In this document: positions 43,101 through 55,300 of the stretch, piece by piece
Layout: every line of letters begins with the position of its first letter
Numbering within the stretch: position 1 is the first letter of the stretch
Origin: Fasciolopsis buskii
Taxonomy: Eukaryota; Platyhelminthes; Trematoda; Plagiorchiida; Fasciolidae
Direction of reading: 5' to 3'
Assembly (NCBI GenBank): GCA_008360955.1
Contig: LUCM01007439.1
Coordinates: 60,641-124,640 of the forward strand
DNA length: 64,000 bases
Position numbers and translations under genes: made by a program
Notes under the pieces: generated by a model
Seen by the model: the letters and a program-made list of their open reading frames with translations, nothing else
The model's database searches: none
What the model was told of the DNA's origin: nothing

Positions 43101-46100
43101 ACTCAAAACAAAAACGATCGGCTTGAAGTACACACCACCGATTGTTCGTATGCATATTACCGTGTGATTAATTCTAAAGTGAGTAAAACTCTAGAAATTT
43201 CTGATGCCAATGATAACTCGTCTATACTTTCACATCAAATCGTGGATCACTATAGAAGATCAGGGAAAAATAGCAATTCCTCCTGAGGCCATTTCGGGAA
43301 TTTTTAAATGGGCCAAACTCAGGGCATTTTTTTTCACAAGCAAAAGATTCACAATGTTATACATTGTAATCTTTGTGCGACAAGTTACAGAAGCACCTGG
43401 CGCTAAGGTTGTTAGGGTAATTCCGAGTCCAATCACAACCAAACTGTTTTCTCCTCCAAACTGGACTTCCGTTCATTTGGCACCTGTCACAAGCACGGCG
43501 ATGTGGTTGTGGCTATGGAATAAAAGGTACAAAAACATAAAAAATCCTTGCTGGTTTTTTGGAGTTTATTTATCGGACCTTGTAAATGGCCAGTATACAT
43601 CCAAACCAGCAGCAAATGGTGTGTACATTTGTCAAACCTAATCAGGATTGCTATCATGGAAAAAAAGTGCATTCTGGATTTGTCGTGTCATTTCTCTGAC
43701 AAGTAATTCAAACCTTCCTTATCCACATAGCTGAATACGAAATAAGAGTGGGTAAGTTAAGTTTATTTTGCAAATAGTTGAGAATCATCATACATTCTTC
43801 CTATTTAAAGGATAATCTACTGATGACACCCTAGTAGCATGGAAGTGTAGGTCGCAAATACTTAACACTATTAGTTTGAAAGGTGAGTAATCATTTTACC
43901 ACACCTCTTCTTTAACTTGTATTATTATGAGAGGACAAAAACTCCAGTAAGTGTGATTAAAGATCATCAACAGTGAGAAGTCATTTACTTGATAGTTGGG
44001 AGTACTAATCTGACAGAAGGATAAAAATAAACCAACTTTAGGATGTCCGTGAGTTTTAATCCTACGGAACTGTCTCATGGAGGGGCATAACAGCATATCA
44101 CAGACCAGCTGATCAGATCACCTGCCAACCTACTGAAGGTAAGCTAACCAGTTTCACTAAGTCGTTTTCCTGAGAAGTACACCAATCCACGAATCAGAGT
44201 ACTTTTAAATAAGAACGTAAAAATGATTGATAAAGCGAGAAAAACGCGGCCAACGATCCGAAGCCCAAGTGGGAGAAGTTTCAAATGTGTGTTTGTTGAC
44301 ATCGATTATTTTAGTTTTTGAGCTTAAGTACCATGAAATACTTTTTCTTGTCCCAGATGACAGGTTAATAGACAAATCACTTGGGAAAGAGGAATTTTGA
44401 CAAAGGCTGTTCTCTTGAAGACCCAAGTCTGATTGCATGAGATGCAGGATGGCTTTCGCGACAAATTTCACATGTTCAGCATCTTAAGCACAATGGGATT
44501 GAAGAAGTCTTCTTCATTTAAATTGGAAAGAGAAACGAAGATCGAATTGGATGAACGTTACCAGGTTGATGTCAACAAAATTTACATTACAACTTATGTC
44601 TATGGTCGGGATAAGCGTGTCAGATTAAATCTCAAACATCTTTTGCATTCTTACTGTGAAGCCGAAAGAGATAAGATCTATTTCTGCATGAGTAAAACCT
44701 TCAATGACAGACAGAAATCGATACAACATAGAGAGAGCAACAAATATCATTTTGTCTTCATTATAAGAGAATTACAGGCGTACAGGTTTACGAAGCATTT
44801 GTGATAAAAAAGAGAAAAACCTGTTGTTGTAATCCGCAAATAATAGATTGAAACTTAATACATATTCACCTTGTTGAATTACTGTCATGGTTCAAATAAT
44901 TTGGTGAAAACCCAAGCCACTCAGAATTCAAATGTAGGAGGTTGCTCTCAAACACTATCTTCTAGGCTTATCAGCACTTAATCCCCAACTAAATGCCACC
45001 CTTTAGTGGTTCACAGCTCACGGGATATCGAACGTTTATATGGTTTCGCAGGCAAAACAGGACAGGTCTGATCTCCGGAACTCAACTAAACTGAGAACTC
45101 ACGAGACATAATTGATCACTTATTAAAAAAATGGTGAACGACACGTGGTATTTTTGCGAAAGATTTGTTTTTGTAAATAAGTGACTTCAATTTCAAGTAT
45201 CAATCTCTGTGGTGAATTGAAAACTCTCCAACGAAAGTATTTCCATGCATCAACGGAACAGTTTTGGAAGCTACCAACTGCGGATGTATACTCGTTCTCG
45301 TCCAGAAAGTGCTCAGTTAAATAGCCCGTTTCTGTATAGTATTAGTTATTATTTCATAAGCCGTGGTGAGAATACATTCCTCTCTGGATTCAAGATAGCC
45401 GACACTTCAGCAAGAATTGTATTTCCGATATATATTTTACTTCAAAATCAAATCGCATGATTTCTGTCAAGGTTTACGTTAGCTTTATTTAAACAAACAT
45501 CTTCGATTAGGTATGCAATACATATATTGTGGAAATAACGTCAGCACAAGACCTATTTAGTTTTGACAGACGATGAAAGTGAAACATTCCAATTTGCTTG
45601 TACAGGACAGTGCACAGTGTTTATCATCCTCGACTGCTGACTATTCGAAAACGTGCCAGAACTATTTGCTGAGCAAGAGTTCTTTCCTTCCGGTATGATA
45701 TTCGTCAGTATCCGGTCTGTTTTAGCTGAAATTTTCCTCGTGATTGAATATTACCCCTTTTTATCACTGAGCCCAATGGAACTAATCTTCTGGTCACGGG
45801 GGTCCACGGTGCATTAGACAAAAAGGTCAAAACATAGTAGCCAGAATAAATTAAGCTTATTTCGGTCAGATCATCTAGGTGTCAAACATTTTAATCCTAG
45901 ATGATCACTGGTATTCATTACCATCCTCATAGCGATGATAGTGCATGGTTTGGTGATGTGAAACTGCCGAAAACTCGGAGTCTTCCGTTTATCCCCGTGT
46001 TTGAGTCATGGCTGTCTAGCACAGATGTGAAAAATAAACGATAAATTGATATCCCTTCTCCCCTGGTGATGAGTGAGCAACGTCTCATTGCAGGAAACCA

Positions 46101-49100
46101 GCAGGCACTTGAACCATTCAATCACGGAGTTAACAGATATTAGAATAAACAACTTTTGAAGATGTCCTGCTGCTAAATGCACCGTTTAGCAAACTTGTCC
46201 AAAACACTTGCATATCTCGTGGTCTGCAAATCTCTGTTGCAATCACTAATATGGATCAATTTGTGGAATTAATGAAATCGAAAAAGAAGTGCTTAAAATT
46301 CGCAGAACATATAGTACGATTCAAAAATCAATGGTCTTTTTAAATCTGCTGCACAAGATGACTAGTTGATCGACGGTGGCCAAACCACGAAAATCGTGGC
46401 AGTGGGAGGTGAAGGTCACGGTTTCGAATCCTCCACGCTTTGGTCAACTTCCCCATTTGGCAGTCCTTTTTGGCCACGGTCCTATTCCTGAAAAGTGATG
46501 TACACTTCCGTTTTATTAATAGAGAAAGTAAAAAGATAAAAGTATGGGAGAAAATGCAACATCTACAACAAAACAGTCGTCAGCGAAAGCACATCAGGTT
46601 GACTGACCTCGGTCATTTAAGGGTAAGAACATTCGGGCAGCAACATCCAAGTTGTACCCACTGGGTATTTCCAGGCTGAATCAGTCTAATCGAAATTTTG
46701 TGAAACCAGTCTATTCGGCCATTAATCATTTTCCTTATATACAAACTACTGAATGAGAACGTTTTGTGCCGAGTACTAATTCAGCAGCTTCCACAACAGG
46801 TGCCCTGTTTCCGGCCCCGGTTAGGCTGGTTTCACAACACCATTTGGCTACTCGTTCTTAGCAAATGTTATCCTCTTCATTCAAATGATTGAGTCCTAAA
46901 GAAGACCATTTAACGTGCAAATCAACAGGGCATTAAATTTGTCCTTATTTTAGTCGATTCTAGTTCCGTAGTTTTACTTGACGAATACGGATTTGAATGT
47001 AATACCTCCTGGCTGGCGAGACGGACGGTGCAAGCTATTACCTAAAGAATATTTTCACCAAATTTTCAGAGATTGCGCGAAAAATGATTGGTAAGTTCAG
47101 TAATTTTGTCACCGTCGTCACTTATTCCCATTGACAAAATTATAAGTTTTGTCTTAAAAATGAAACATTTTGACGTTTAAGCCGGTTACCGTAGCCTGGG
47201 CAGACTTCTGCCAGCTTGGCTACTGACAAGTACAAATGTAGCCGAGTGGATCAAATGGCCACCAGAAAATTCTAAGAACCGCTAGGATTCAGGTGTTTCA
47301 TCGTCCTTTCCCAGCGCAAATAAAGTCATCTTGTAAGCCAACCTCAGCTGTCTCGGTAGTTCAGCAAATTATTGTGTTACGGCTTAAGCGACAAACATTG
47401 TTTCATGTCGCACTTTTTAGTTAAAATCTTGACATCATAAAGTAAATTGGTCGGAAACTCAATAAGGAGTGAATAATAATTAGGGGTGAAAGATAGCAAT
47501 TGATATGATGAGCAGCGGTTTCACTAAAACTCGGAGAACATGACTCAGAAACCTTGGTTTTCGAGAAGTTAAACTCCGGAAGCAGGCTTAAAATGCATTT
47601 GCCCGAAACTATGCGATTGGCACATTGATCGTCGAAAGAGATCGTTGGATTGTGCATCAATAGCCATCGGATGGACTGACTAGCTATCGTTTTGGCAAAC
47701 AAAGCAGATCAGGTCAGGTACGATTTTGTCAGTAAAAAGTTGTCATTAAGTTTCCCGGTGCAGTTTGAGTGCGGCCCGCCTTGCATAATACCCAGTGCGT
47801 TCAAATCAGAACCATTCTTTCCGTGTTCGCGTCTCAATTCCGATGCGATGGATGCACATTGGTGATGATTATTAACAAGGTTGAAATAGGTGTACAACGT
47901 TTCCATGATTTTTGGTTGCAAGTTGAATATTCACACTGCATTTTGAATGGCCTAGAAATTTACCTTTAATCTCCCAGTTCCGTAAACAATTCTACGTACC
48001 ACTTTCTGTTCCGATAGCCCGTGTTTGTCTGTTCATTGGAGCTCATTTGATGCACACGAAAGTGAAAGTCATCTGATACGCACTCAAAGTTTTGGAATAT
48101 GAGAATTCACGTTACGAAAATAGCAAATCTTCAAGTAGTTGGACCGTTTGATACAAAACACAGGTGATCATTAAGAGCTCCTGCGAAGTGAAAAATTATG
48201 CACCAGTGATTACGAAATTCGCAAGCCTTAATTTCTTCGTTTTGCATTTCACCGATCCTTTTCGTCAACTTCCATCCGGAACCTATTACTCCACTAGTCC
48301 TCGGTGCATCTTTCTGTAATGTTAGAAAACGTAGTAGTTTCAACCTGGGTGCACACTCTTAAACCCCGAATGATCGGCAATCTCTTAAATTCGCGTTTGA
48401 ACTTTTTCTTCTAAATAGCGTATTTTGGGGGAAACAGGCAGTGGAAAATGATCGTTTGTGCCAGTTAGTCTGCACTTGGCCTAACCAAATAATCAGGTCT
48501 GGGAGACGGGCCGGTATCCAGCCTTTAGGTGAGCAGTGATCTGCCTTGAAAGGGGAATGAATAAAAGCTCCTCAGAAGTAGAAGATTAGTGCTTATCATC
48601 TCCGATGGATATTTCGTCCGTTGTTGTTCAATCTTCTGCTTAACTATAACTCCGTCAAGTGTAAACCCCAAGGTAAATCTTAGAAAAACGCTGGTGACAA
48701 TCAAAAACTTGACCGACTATTATTTTTAACGATAACTTTGAATTATTGACGAAAAATTATTCGCCGTAATTATTATATCAAGAAACCGGTGGAGCTAAAC
48801 TGACGGCAGAAAAAAGTCGGTTGAATAAGTAATCGCAGCCGAAACAAAATTTACTTATAGCTGATAAAAAATCACTTGACGTGTGCTATAAATCTGTCCA
48901 GTTATTTAGCAACTCGCTGACCTACAAAATAACGCATTATGGGTAGTCAAAGTATGTTGTGAAGAAGCCGAGTTAAATTAAGTTCTGTTATGTGCCTCAA
49001 AATATTGGATGAATGTGGCCACAACAAACGGCAGTGCACAATCAGTAACCAGTTGAACAGCATCCAGGAAGTGGATGCAATGACTGTTCCGAAGCAAGAA

Positions 49101-49272
49101 TCTCTGAGCTCCCGAAAGCCGATATAACCAAAACAGACTAACTAGCACAGCCTAACGGATAGATAGATAGGTACGCAGCCAAGCAGATAGACAGATAGAT
49201 AGATAAACAGATAGATAGATAGATAGATAGATAGATAAACAGATAGATAGATAGATAGATAGATAGATAAAC

Positions 49273-49348
<76 letters not shown>

Positions 49349-52300
49349 GGAAGCAAGCGGATAAAGAGATAGATAGACAGACTCTACTGGGATGGGAATT
49401 GAGTTATCTGCAGTTCAAGCGCATGCACATGGACTCTCGGGGATATTTACCGCGGAATGCAGGATGACCAGGAAACAGGACATTCACATGAGAGTGACGG
49501 TTGGCACGTTGAAGGAAGAGTAACCGTGGTTGATGAGGTCTCGATCAAAGAGCAAAGCGGAGCAAGGCAGATGTTGGGATGATGATAACAAGGCGGAAAA
49601 GTTCAAATTTATTTCGGATAATCAGTTATCTTGGAGACGGGAAGGTGATAACAAAACAAATCGAGGTTGGTGCGAACGACAAATATTTGGGTTACGATAG
49701 TCAACAACATCAGTGATTGCATCTTGTTCAAACGATAGATTTATGAATAACTGAGCGTTGTCCAGAGATTACGTACATCATGAAATAATCCGTCACTTGA
49801 CATCACTACCTAACTCGCCATAATGAAGCCACGAAAGCACTGTAGATGTGTTTCATTATTGTGAGGAATTAACAGCAGGCAAACGCACCACACTCGAACT
49901 GGAACGAGAACCCAGAACGAACAACTGTCAGTCGAGCGCCCTAGCCAGTGCGCTGCCAGCAGGCTCTCAACGGTTTATTGAGCTTCATCGCGTGATGTTA
50001 CACCTATCCGCTCTTCATTTTCACGGCGTTCAGAGCACATCGATCTACGTCTACTCATAGATGACTTCTATATGAGCAGTATAGGTCCCTCCACGGCTTT
50101 GAACATTGACTAAAATCTTTGGCCATTAATAATTGTGCCTGTTGGATATGCATTGCTGTTGGCTCCTGACAAGGATAAAAAAGCTATACAATGGTTTCGT
50201 CGTTTCTATATGGTGAGCTCTGTTTTGATGTTACATGATGGACTGGGTACGAATGTGTCAAAAAGTGCAGGGATTTGGGCATGAACCACAGCGGAGTAGC
50301 AGTAACCTTTGGTCGAGATTCTACTGTAATACCAGAGTGAAGTGAATAAACAAACTTCGCGGGGGCTTCAAAATTACGACAAAGCGGATCAAGACATAAA
50401 TATAATAAATGTAGATAACAGAAGTGAAGTATGAGGCAAACACAAGGACGGGGAAACATCGTCACTTGGCCGAATGAAGATTATTATAAACGTAATGAAG
50501 AGGTTTATATAGGATGGGTTGGTTGATTGCAACTTCACTAGGAGGTCGAACATGTCCTTCTTCGGGATTTGCAAGCTGATCATCCCACCAAAATTCTCGA
50601 AATTAGCATGCCCCAAAGAAAAAAACAAATAGAAGTATTTGTAAAATCGATCAAAATGTGAAAGCTCCGCGACCTCGGTAGGATTAGAAACCAAGCGTGA
50701 ACATCATCCAAGCTTTGCATCGCACAAACTGTACAAGTTGAGCTGTCGAGCCAGTCGGAGGAGTTTTCGAACAGTTCTGTCAAGGAACTTCGCTTTTCCG
50801 CGCGCCTTTGGTAAGTAAGAGTTACCAGTTGTCGAGGTGAAGATTGCCCCAATCTGGATCGATTCCACACTGGTTAATGCTTCCACTTACAATGAAAAAT
50901 AGGTAGGCTAGATTTATTCTAGAAAAGAAAACACTGAAATGTTACGGATGAGAACTATAAAATTTCTCTACATGCGAAATTTTCGATTCGTCTTATATGG
51001 AATAAGATTTACCAGCAAAATATGTCATCGTAACACTGGCACTCATTTCTACGCGAATATGCTGCGAAAACCATCTGTGGACGTAGTCATCAAAGCCTTT
51101 TAATCGAAAAAAAGGCTCAAGCTCTGAGAACACCTAAATTAATAAACCAATACTGATTGAAGTTTAGTGGTAAATGAAAGTCCTACAAACTAGTCAAATA
51201 GCATTCTCATTGTGCGTCTTAAAGTTAAATCAAAAACTAGTCAAAACTCCCGTTTGGCTATTACTCCATTATATGCACGGTCAGTTCTTAAAAAGAAACA
51301 TCGACTTGGCAGTTTTGAACTGCCTTCAATTGTAGGCAAAAACATATTGGACGCGGAATGCCGACCTTTTTTACAAAATTAATCCGTATCTCGTCACACT
51401 TAAAGTGAAATCTTGACATCAACTCTGCGGAGCACTTTTAGCTAGTCTGAGATAACAATGGCACAGGAAAAAACGGATCCTATTTTCCGGCAGTTACAGG
51501 CGTGACCCAATGAATGGCCGGCGGTGGCCAAGCACATATGGCTGTGGCGTTTGTGCGTGAATGTCGCGAGTTCGAATCTTCTCATCGCCGGTCAACTTCC
51601 TTACATGGCCGCGCCCCCCTCCTAAAAAATGAAGATCATCGTTATTTCATTAATAAAGAAAGTGAAAGATAAAAGCATGTCGTAACTGGTCAAGGTCAAA
51701 CAGGCGGTGTTTCGAAATGTGTCTGGTAGCGTTTTCACAATCTGTATCTGATCCCAAGTCGTTGTGTCCAAGTAACCTTTTGGGAGAGCTGAAACTAAGT
51801 GGCAATCTAATTTCTAACGTTGGCATTGACTTAGTAATTTGAAGGTTAAGATTATGTCCTTCCATCTATCAAAATGTATCTGAATTAGCCACAAGACTAA
51901 TCAAATCTCAAGGAATCACATTTGCTCCTAGATCGTCCCAAACTTTAAGAAGACTTACATCGAAACCAAAGAGCCGCTGAAAAGGGGCAAAGAAAACTAT
52001 CGTTTACAAAGTCAAGTGTATGGACTGCAGCAAGTGTTATATCAATCAAACTGGGAGAAAAGTGACCACTCGAATTCATGAGCGCAAACTGATTGCAAGA
52101 GGATATGCCCTACACGCTCTCCCTCATGTCCATCCACGGAGACCAAAAGGGACACAAATTCAATTTGGATAACATTTTCAGAAACCTGCTGTTCTTCAAA
52201 TAATTCATTCGACAGCCATACGGAGTTTGATCGCATGTGCACTCAGATGAGAGGCACATAACTCAGCTAAATGAGGGAGCCAGGATTCAAGTCATACAGA

Positions 52301-55300
52301 CCCACAATCATAAATGTGAGTCAGTTATACGGATCTGTCTACGGAAGAGAATCAGGCAATATTCACATACTCGAAATAGCTACAACCACATACTAACATA
52401 AACTTCTCAACCCGAATGTCAATATTCTAAGGTTAAATGTCAAACCAACAGGGATCAAGTGGAAACCAGACGCATAGTTTCTAGGTAAAGGTCATCGAAG
52501 ATTTCCAAAGTCAAATTCAGTAGCAGATTCTAAATAAAGAAGAATCCGAAAAACTACTCACCTGCACCCTAATTGTTGATGAAATAATTGGAATCTAAAC
52601 GCCAACCTCAGCGATCCGATCCCCACGAAGTCCAACAGACGGAGCCTTGGCCAACACGAATTTTTAAATTCACTGAAAAATAAAACACAAGTTATGAACT
52701 TAAACATTTTGCAATTGTCTGCTTCTTATTCGTTGTTTAATAGATTGTTCATTTCTCCTTGCGAGTGGCATCTAACTGTCTTTCATTCTGCTTACACAGC
52801 TTTCCAAAACCACCACCTGATTAGTTTTAGTTATTTCTGCTCAAAAGTGAAAACTAGAAAATTGGATTGTTGATTTCCCCTTAATTTGCTTCGTACATTA
52901 TCGACGGCCCCCTAAACAGAACAAAATTATGTAAACTTGGATGGTGAGTTACGGTTGTTTTTCGCATCCCAGAAATGAAAAGGCAGGAAGTAGCAAAACG
53001 TGTCAAGAGCCTTTTCGTATTGGCTTGTTAATACATGCTTTTACATGCGTGCAGGCACGCACACACAGATACATACAAGCGTACATGCCTACGTACAACC
53101 AAGAAAACAGAGACTAAAAAACATGTGGACAGACAGTCACTCCTACACACACACGTATACATGCATACATACATACGTATATACACATAGACACAGACAT
53201 ACATACACAAATCGTTGTTGTGCCGCCCCCTAATATCCTGTGTCAATCGAATACTTCCAACATCCGTATTGCAAGCAGTCACCGCTGTTCAGGTTCAGTT
53301 CGCTGCTCACTCTGATACTCACCGTACAATGTTTTGGTCAGTTCATGTTATGCAGTTTATTGCCACGACGAACCACCAAACCCCTCAGATCTCATCAGTA
53401 CCAAACCGTTGATTATTTTCTTATAGTAAATGCTTAATGTGTGTCGTGGAATTTGTCTCAGAGCAAAGATAATCGTACCCAGTTGCTGTGTTTGTGTATA
53501 CAATGTGGGCACTCGCAGGTGTAGGAATTATATCGATCGATTCGCATGATGTACAATATTCGATATATTCTAACCCCAATATCGTGGGGCTTCTCTGCCC
53601 AAGACTAGCAACTACTAACAGACAATCTACCCCAACTAATAATAGCTAATTTAATCGATCGGTTTGAGAAGTTCAACTTAAAGGGTACCACTAGATAAAT
53701 TCAAGCACAAGTATTCACTATGGCCCTATTTAGGTCAACTGAATCGACCTTTCGCACGCGTGCACCTAACCTAAGAGATTCTGTTTTTCTTGGACTGATT
53801 CCCGAGGCTGGAACAGTAACGATTTCGACCTTGATGCTTCACCGTGCCAAAGCAATCTCTAGACCATCCTAACCCCCACCGTTGCATGAACACACCCAAA
53901 ACCTTGTAAACTTTACCTAGATGGTGATTCCGTTCCAAATTAGTGCTTTGATGCATCATGATATTACATTTGAGTAATAATTTCATTGGATTTGTCTCTG
54001 CAGAATCTGTGGTTATATTTACCAGAAAATAGTTACCTTGGTTAGAGTAAAACTGGCATCAGTTTCGGACGATTTGACACGAGCTTGAAATGCGACAGAG
54101 CATGCCAGTTCTTGTTATTTATGCAGGACGCATATTAGCAATGACCGGTTCCGGCAAGGCAAAATGAGGCATCCCACAGAAATGGGCTGCTCTGATTTTG
54201 ATAACCCTAACAGAAGGACTGAATGCAATACCTCAAATCGGAGTGCGGCCACCCAAACGGAAAGCCGACTGTGACAACAGAACGAAGAAGCTGTAACGGG
54301 TCTGTTATTTGATCGGGCAAAATCCTAGTTCGTGAAAATAATTCATGTAACGATTTGGCAATTTCTAGCGATAGCTTTGGAACAAAATGCTTAAACGCAC
54401 GCTGCTCGAAGTGTGGATTTGCGATGCGTCCGGGTTGAATGCTTCCACAAGCAGAGTCGATCAAATGCGGTCACGCGACCAGGCCTAGTTGTCTCGGCCC
54501 GTAGCAATAAGATTCAAAATTGTATAGTCCAGAATAAGTGTAAAATTCAGGGAATAAAATTTTGCGCGCCACCTAGAAGCACTAAAGTCAATCGAACTTA
54601 AATTTCCGTGAATGAGCGAACATTCAACGAGAGTCGGGTAGCAGTATGACATTCCTTTTGTGTTTGTGAATATTTTTTAACCTTTTTGCACGTTTTTAAC
54701 AACTAGATGACATTATGTTTCGATATAAACAATGGTGATCCATCGAGAAAACACTACCAAGTTACCTTTACTAAAATGTAAAATTATATCATTATAGCTA
54801 GTGAGCAAAGTAAGAAAGCATTCCATTATAATTAATTGCCTTTTGCCTCTATAATTAGTTGCCATTGCAAGTGGCTGCCTTATAACTAATTGCCATTAAA
54901 ATTAATTGTCAACCGACGCTTAAATGTCACTGTACCAGTAGTAAGACTGGTCAGCTGTGAAGGAGCAATTGGAAACTGACACAATTTACACTTGCGGCAA
55001 AAAAAACGCTTCTCAAGAGCAGCCAGCGACGGTTATTGCGAAAAGCCGAATGGAAATGACTATGGCAATTTGTTCAGGTTCGGTCGCTTCCACTCAAGAG
55101 CGTATTGTAGCTCGATAGCAAGTAACTTAATCAACAATTTCCCACCAGTTTGGGAGAAATGGCTTTCCTGATTTCAGCCTTGGCTTTAATCTGTGATATG
55201 AACATTAGACATTTTTGATGGATCTGTTCGTAAATAGTAAATAACTTCATTAAATTACGCTTGCAAAGAAAAGCCACAGGAGACGAGATCTTGTAATAAG

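Larger units (their letters stand above)
47091..54797 (+). other. longest intron, repeat-rich
   Basis: It holds (GATA)n, a SINE 2 fragment, a SINE 1 copy, PLE copy 2, a CA/CATA repeat and the 24-nt candidate at 52800. No other in-phase exon was seen. Confidence 0.5.

Noticed and set aside
43204..43641. 145-codon open frame, plus strand
   Set aside because: Length near chance expectation; hydrophobic and basic patches without any known motif; the opposite strand is open too.
43874..43881. tttgaaag before gtgagt, resembling the 8-nt exons
   Set aside because: The acceptor lacks a pyrimidine tract and the phase of the preceding exon would give a stop; the module 3 8-mer is clearly at 61010.
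44433..44804. 123-codon Lys/Glu-rich open frame, plus strand
   Set aside because: The composition is protein-like, but the length is expected by chance several times in the window and I see no domain or splice context.
49138..49356. Ile-Tyr-Leu-Ser repeat protein, minus strand
   Set aside because: It is only the translation of the (GATA)n microsatellite.
49157..49380. CRISPR-like array of regular repeats
   Set aside because: The units are simple tetranucleotides without unique spacers, and the genome is eukaryotic.
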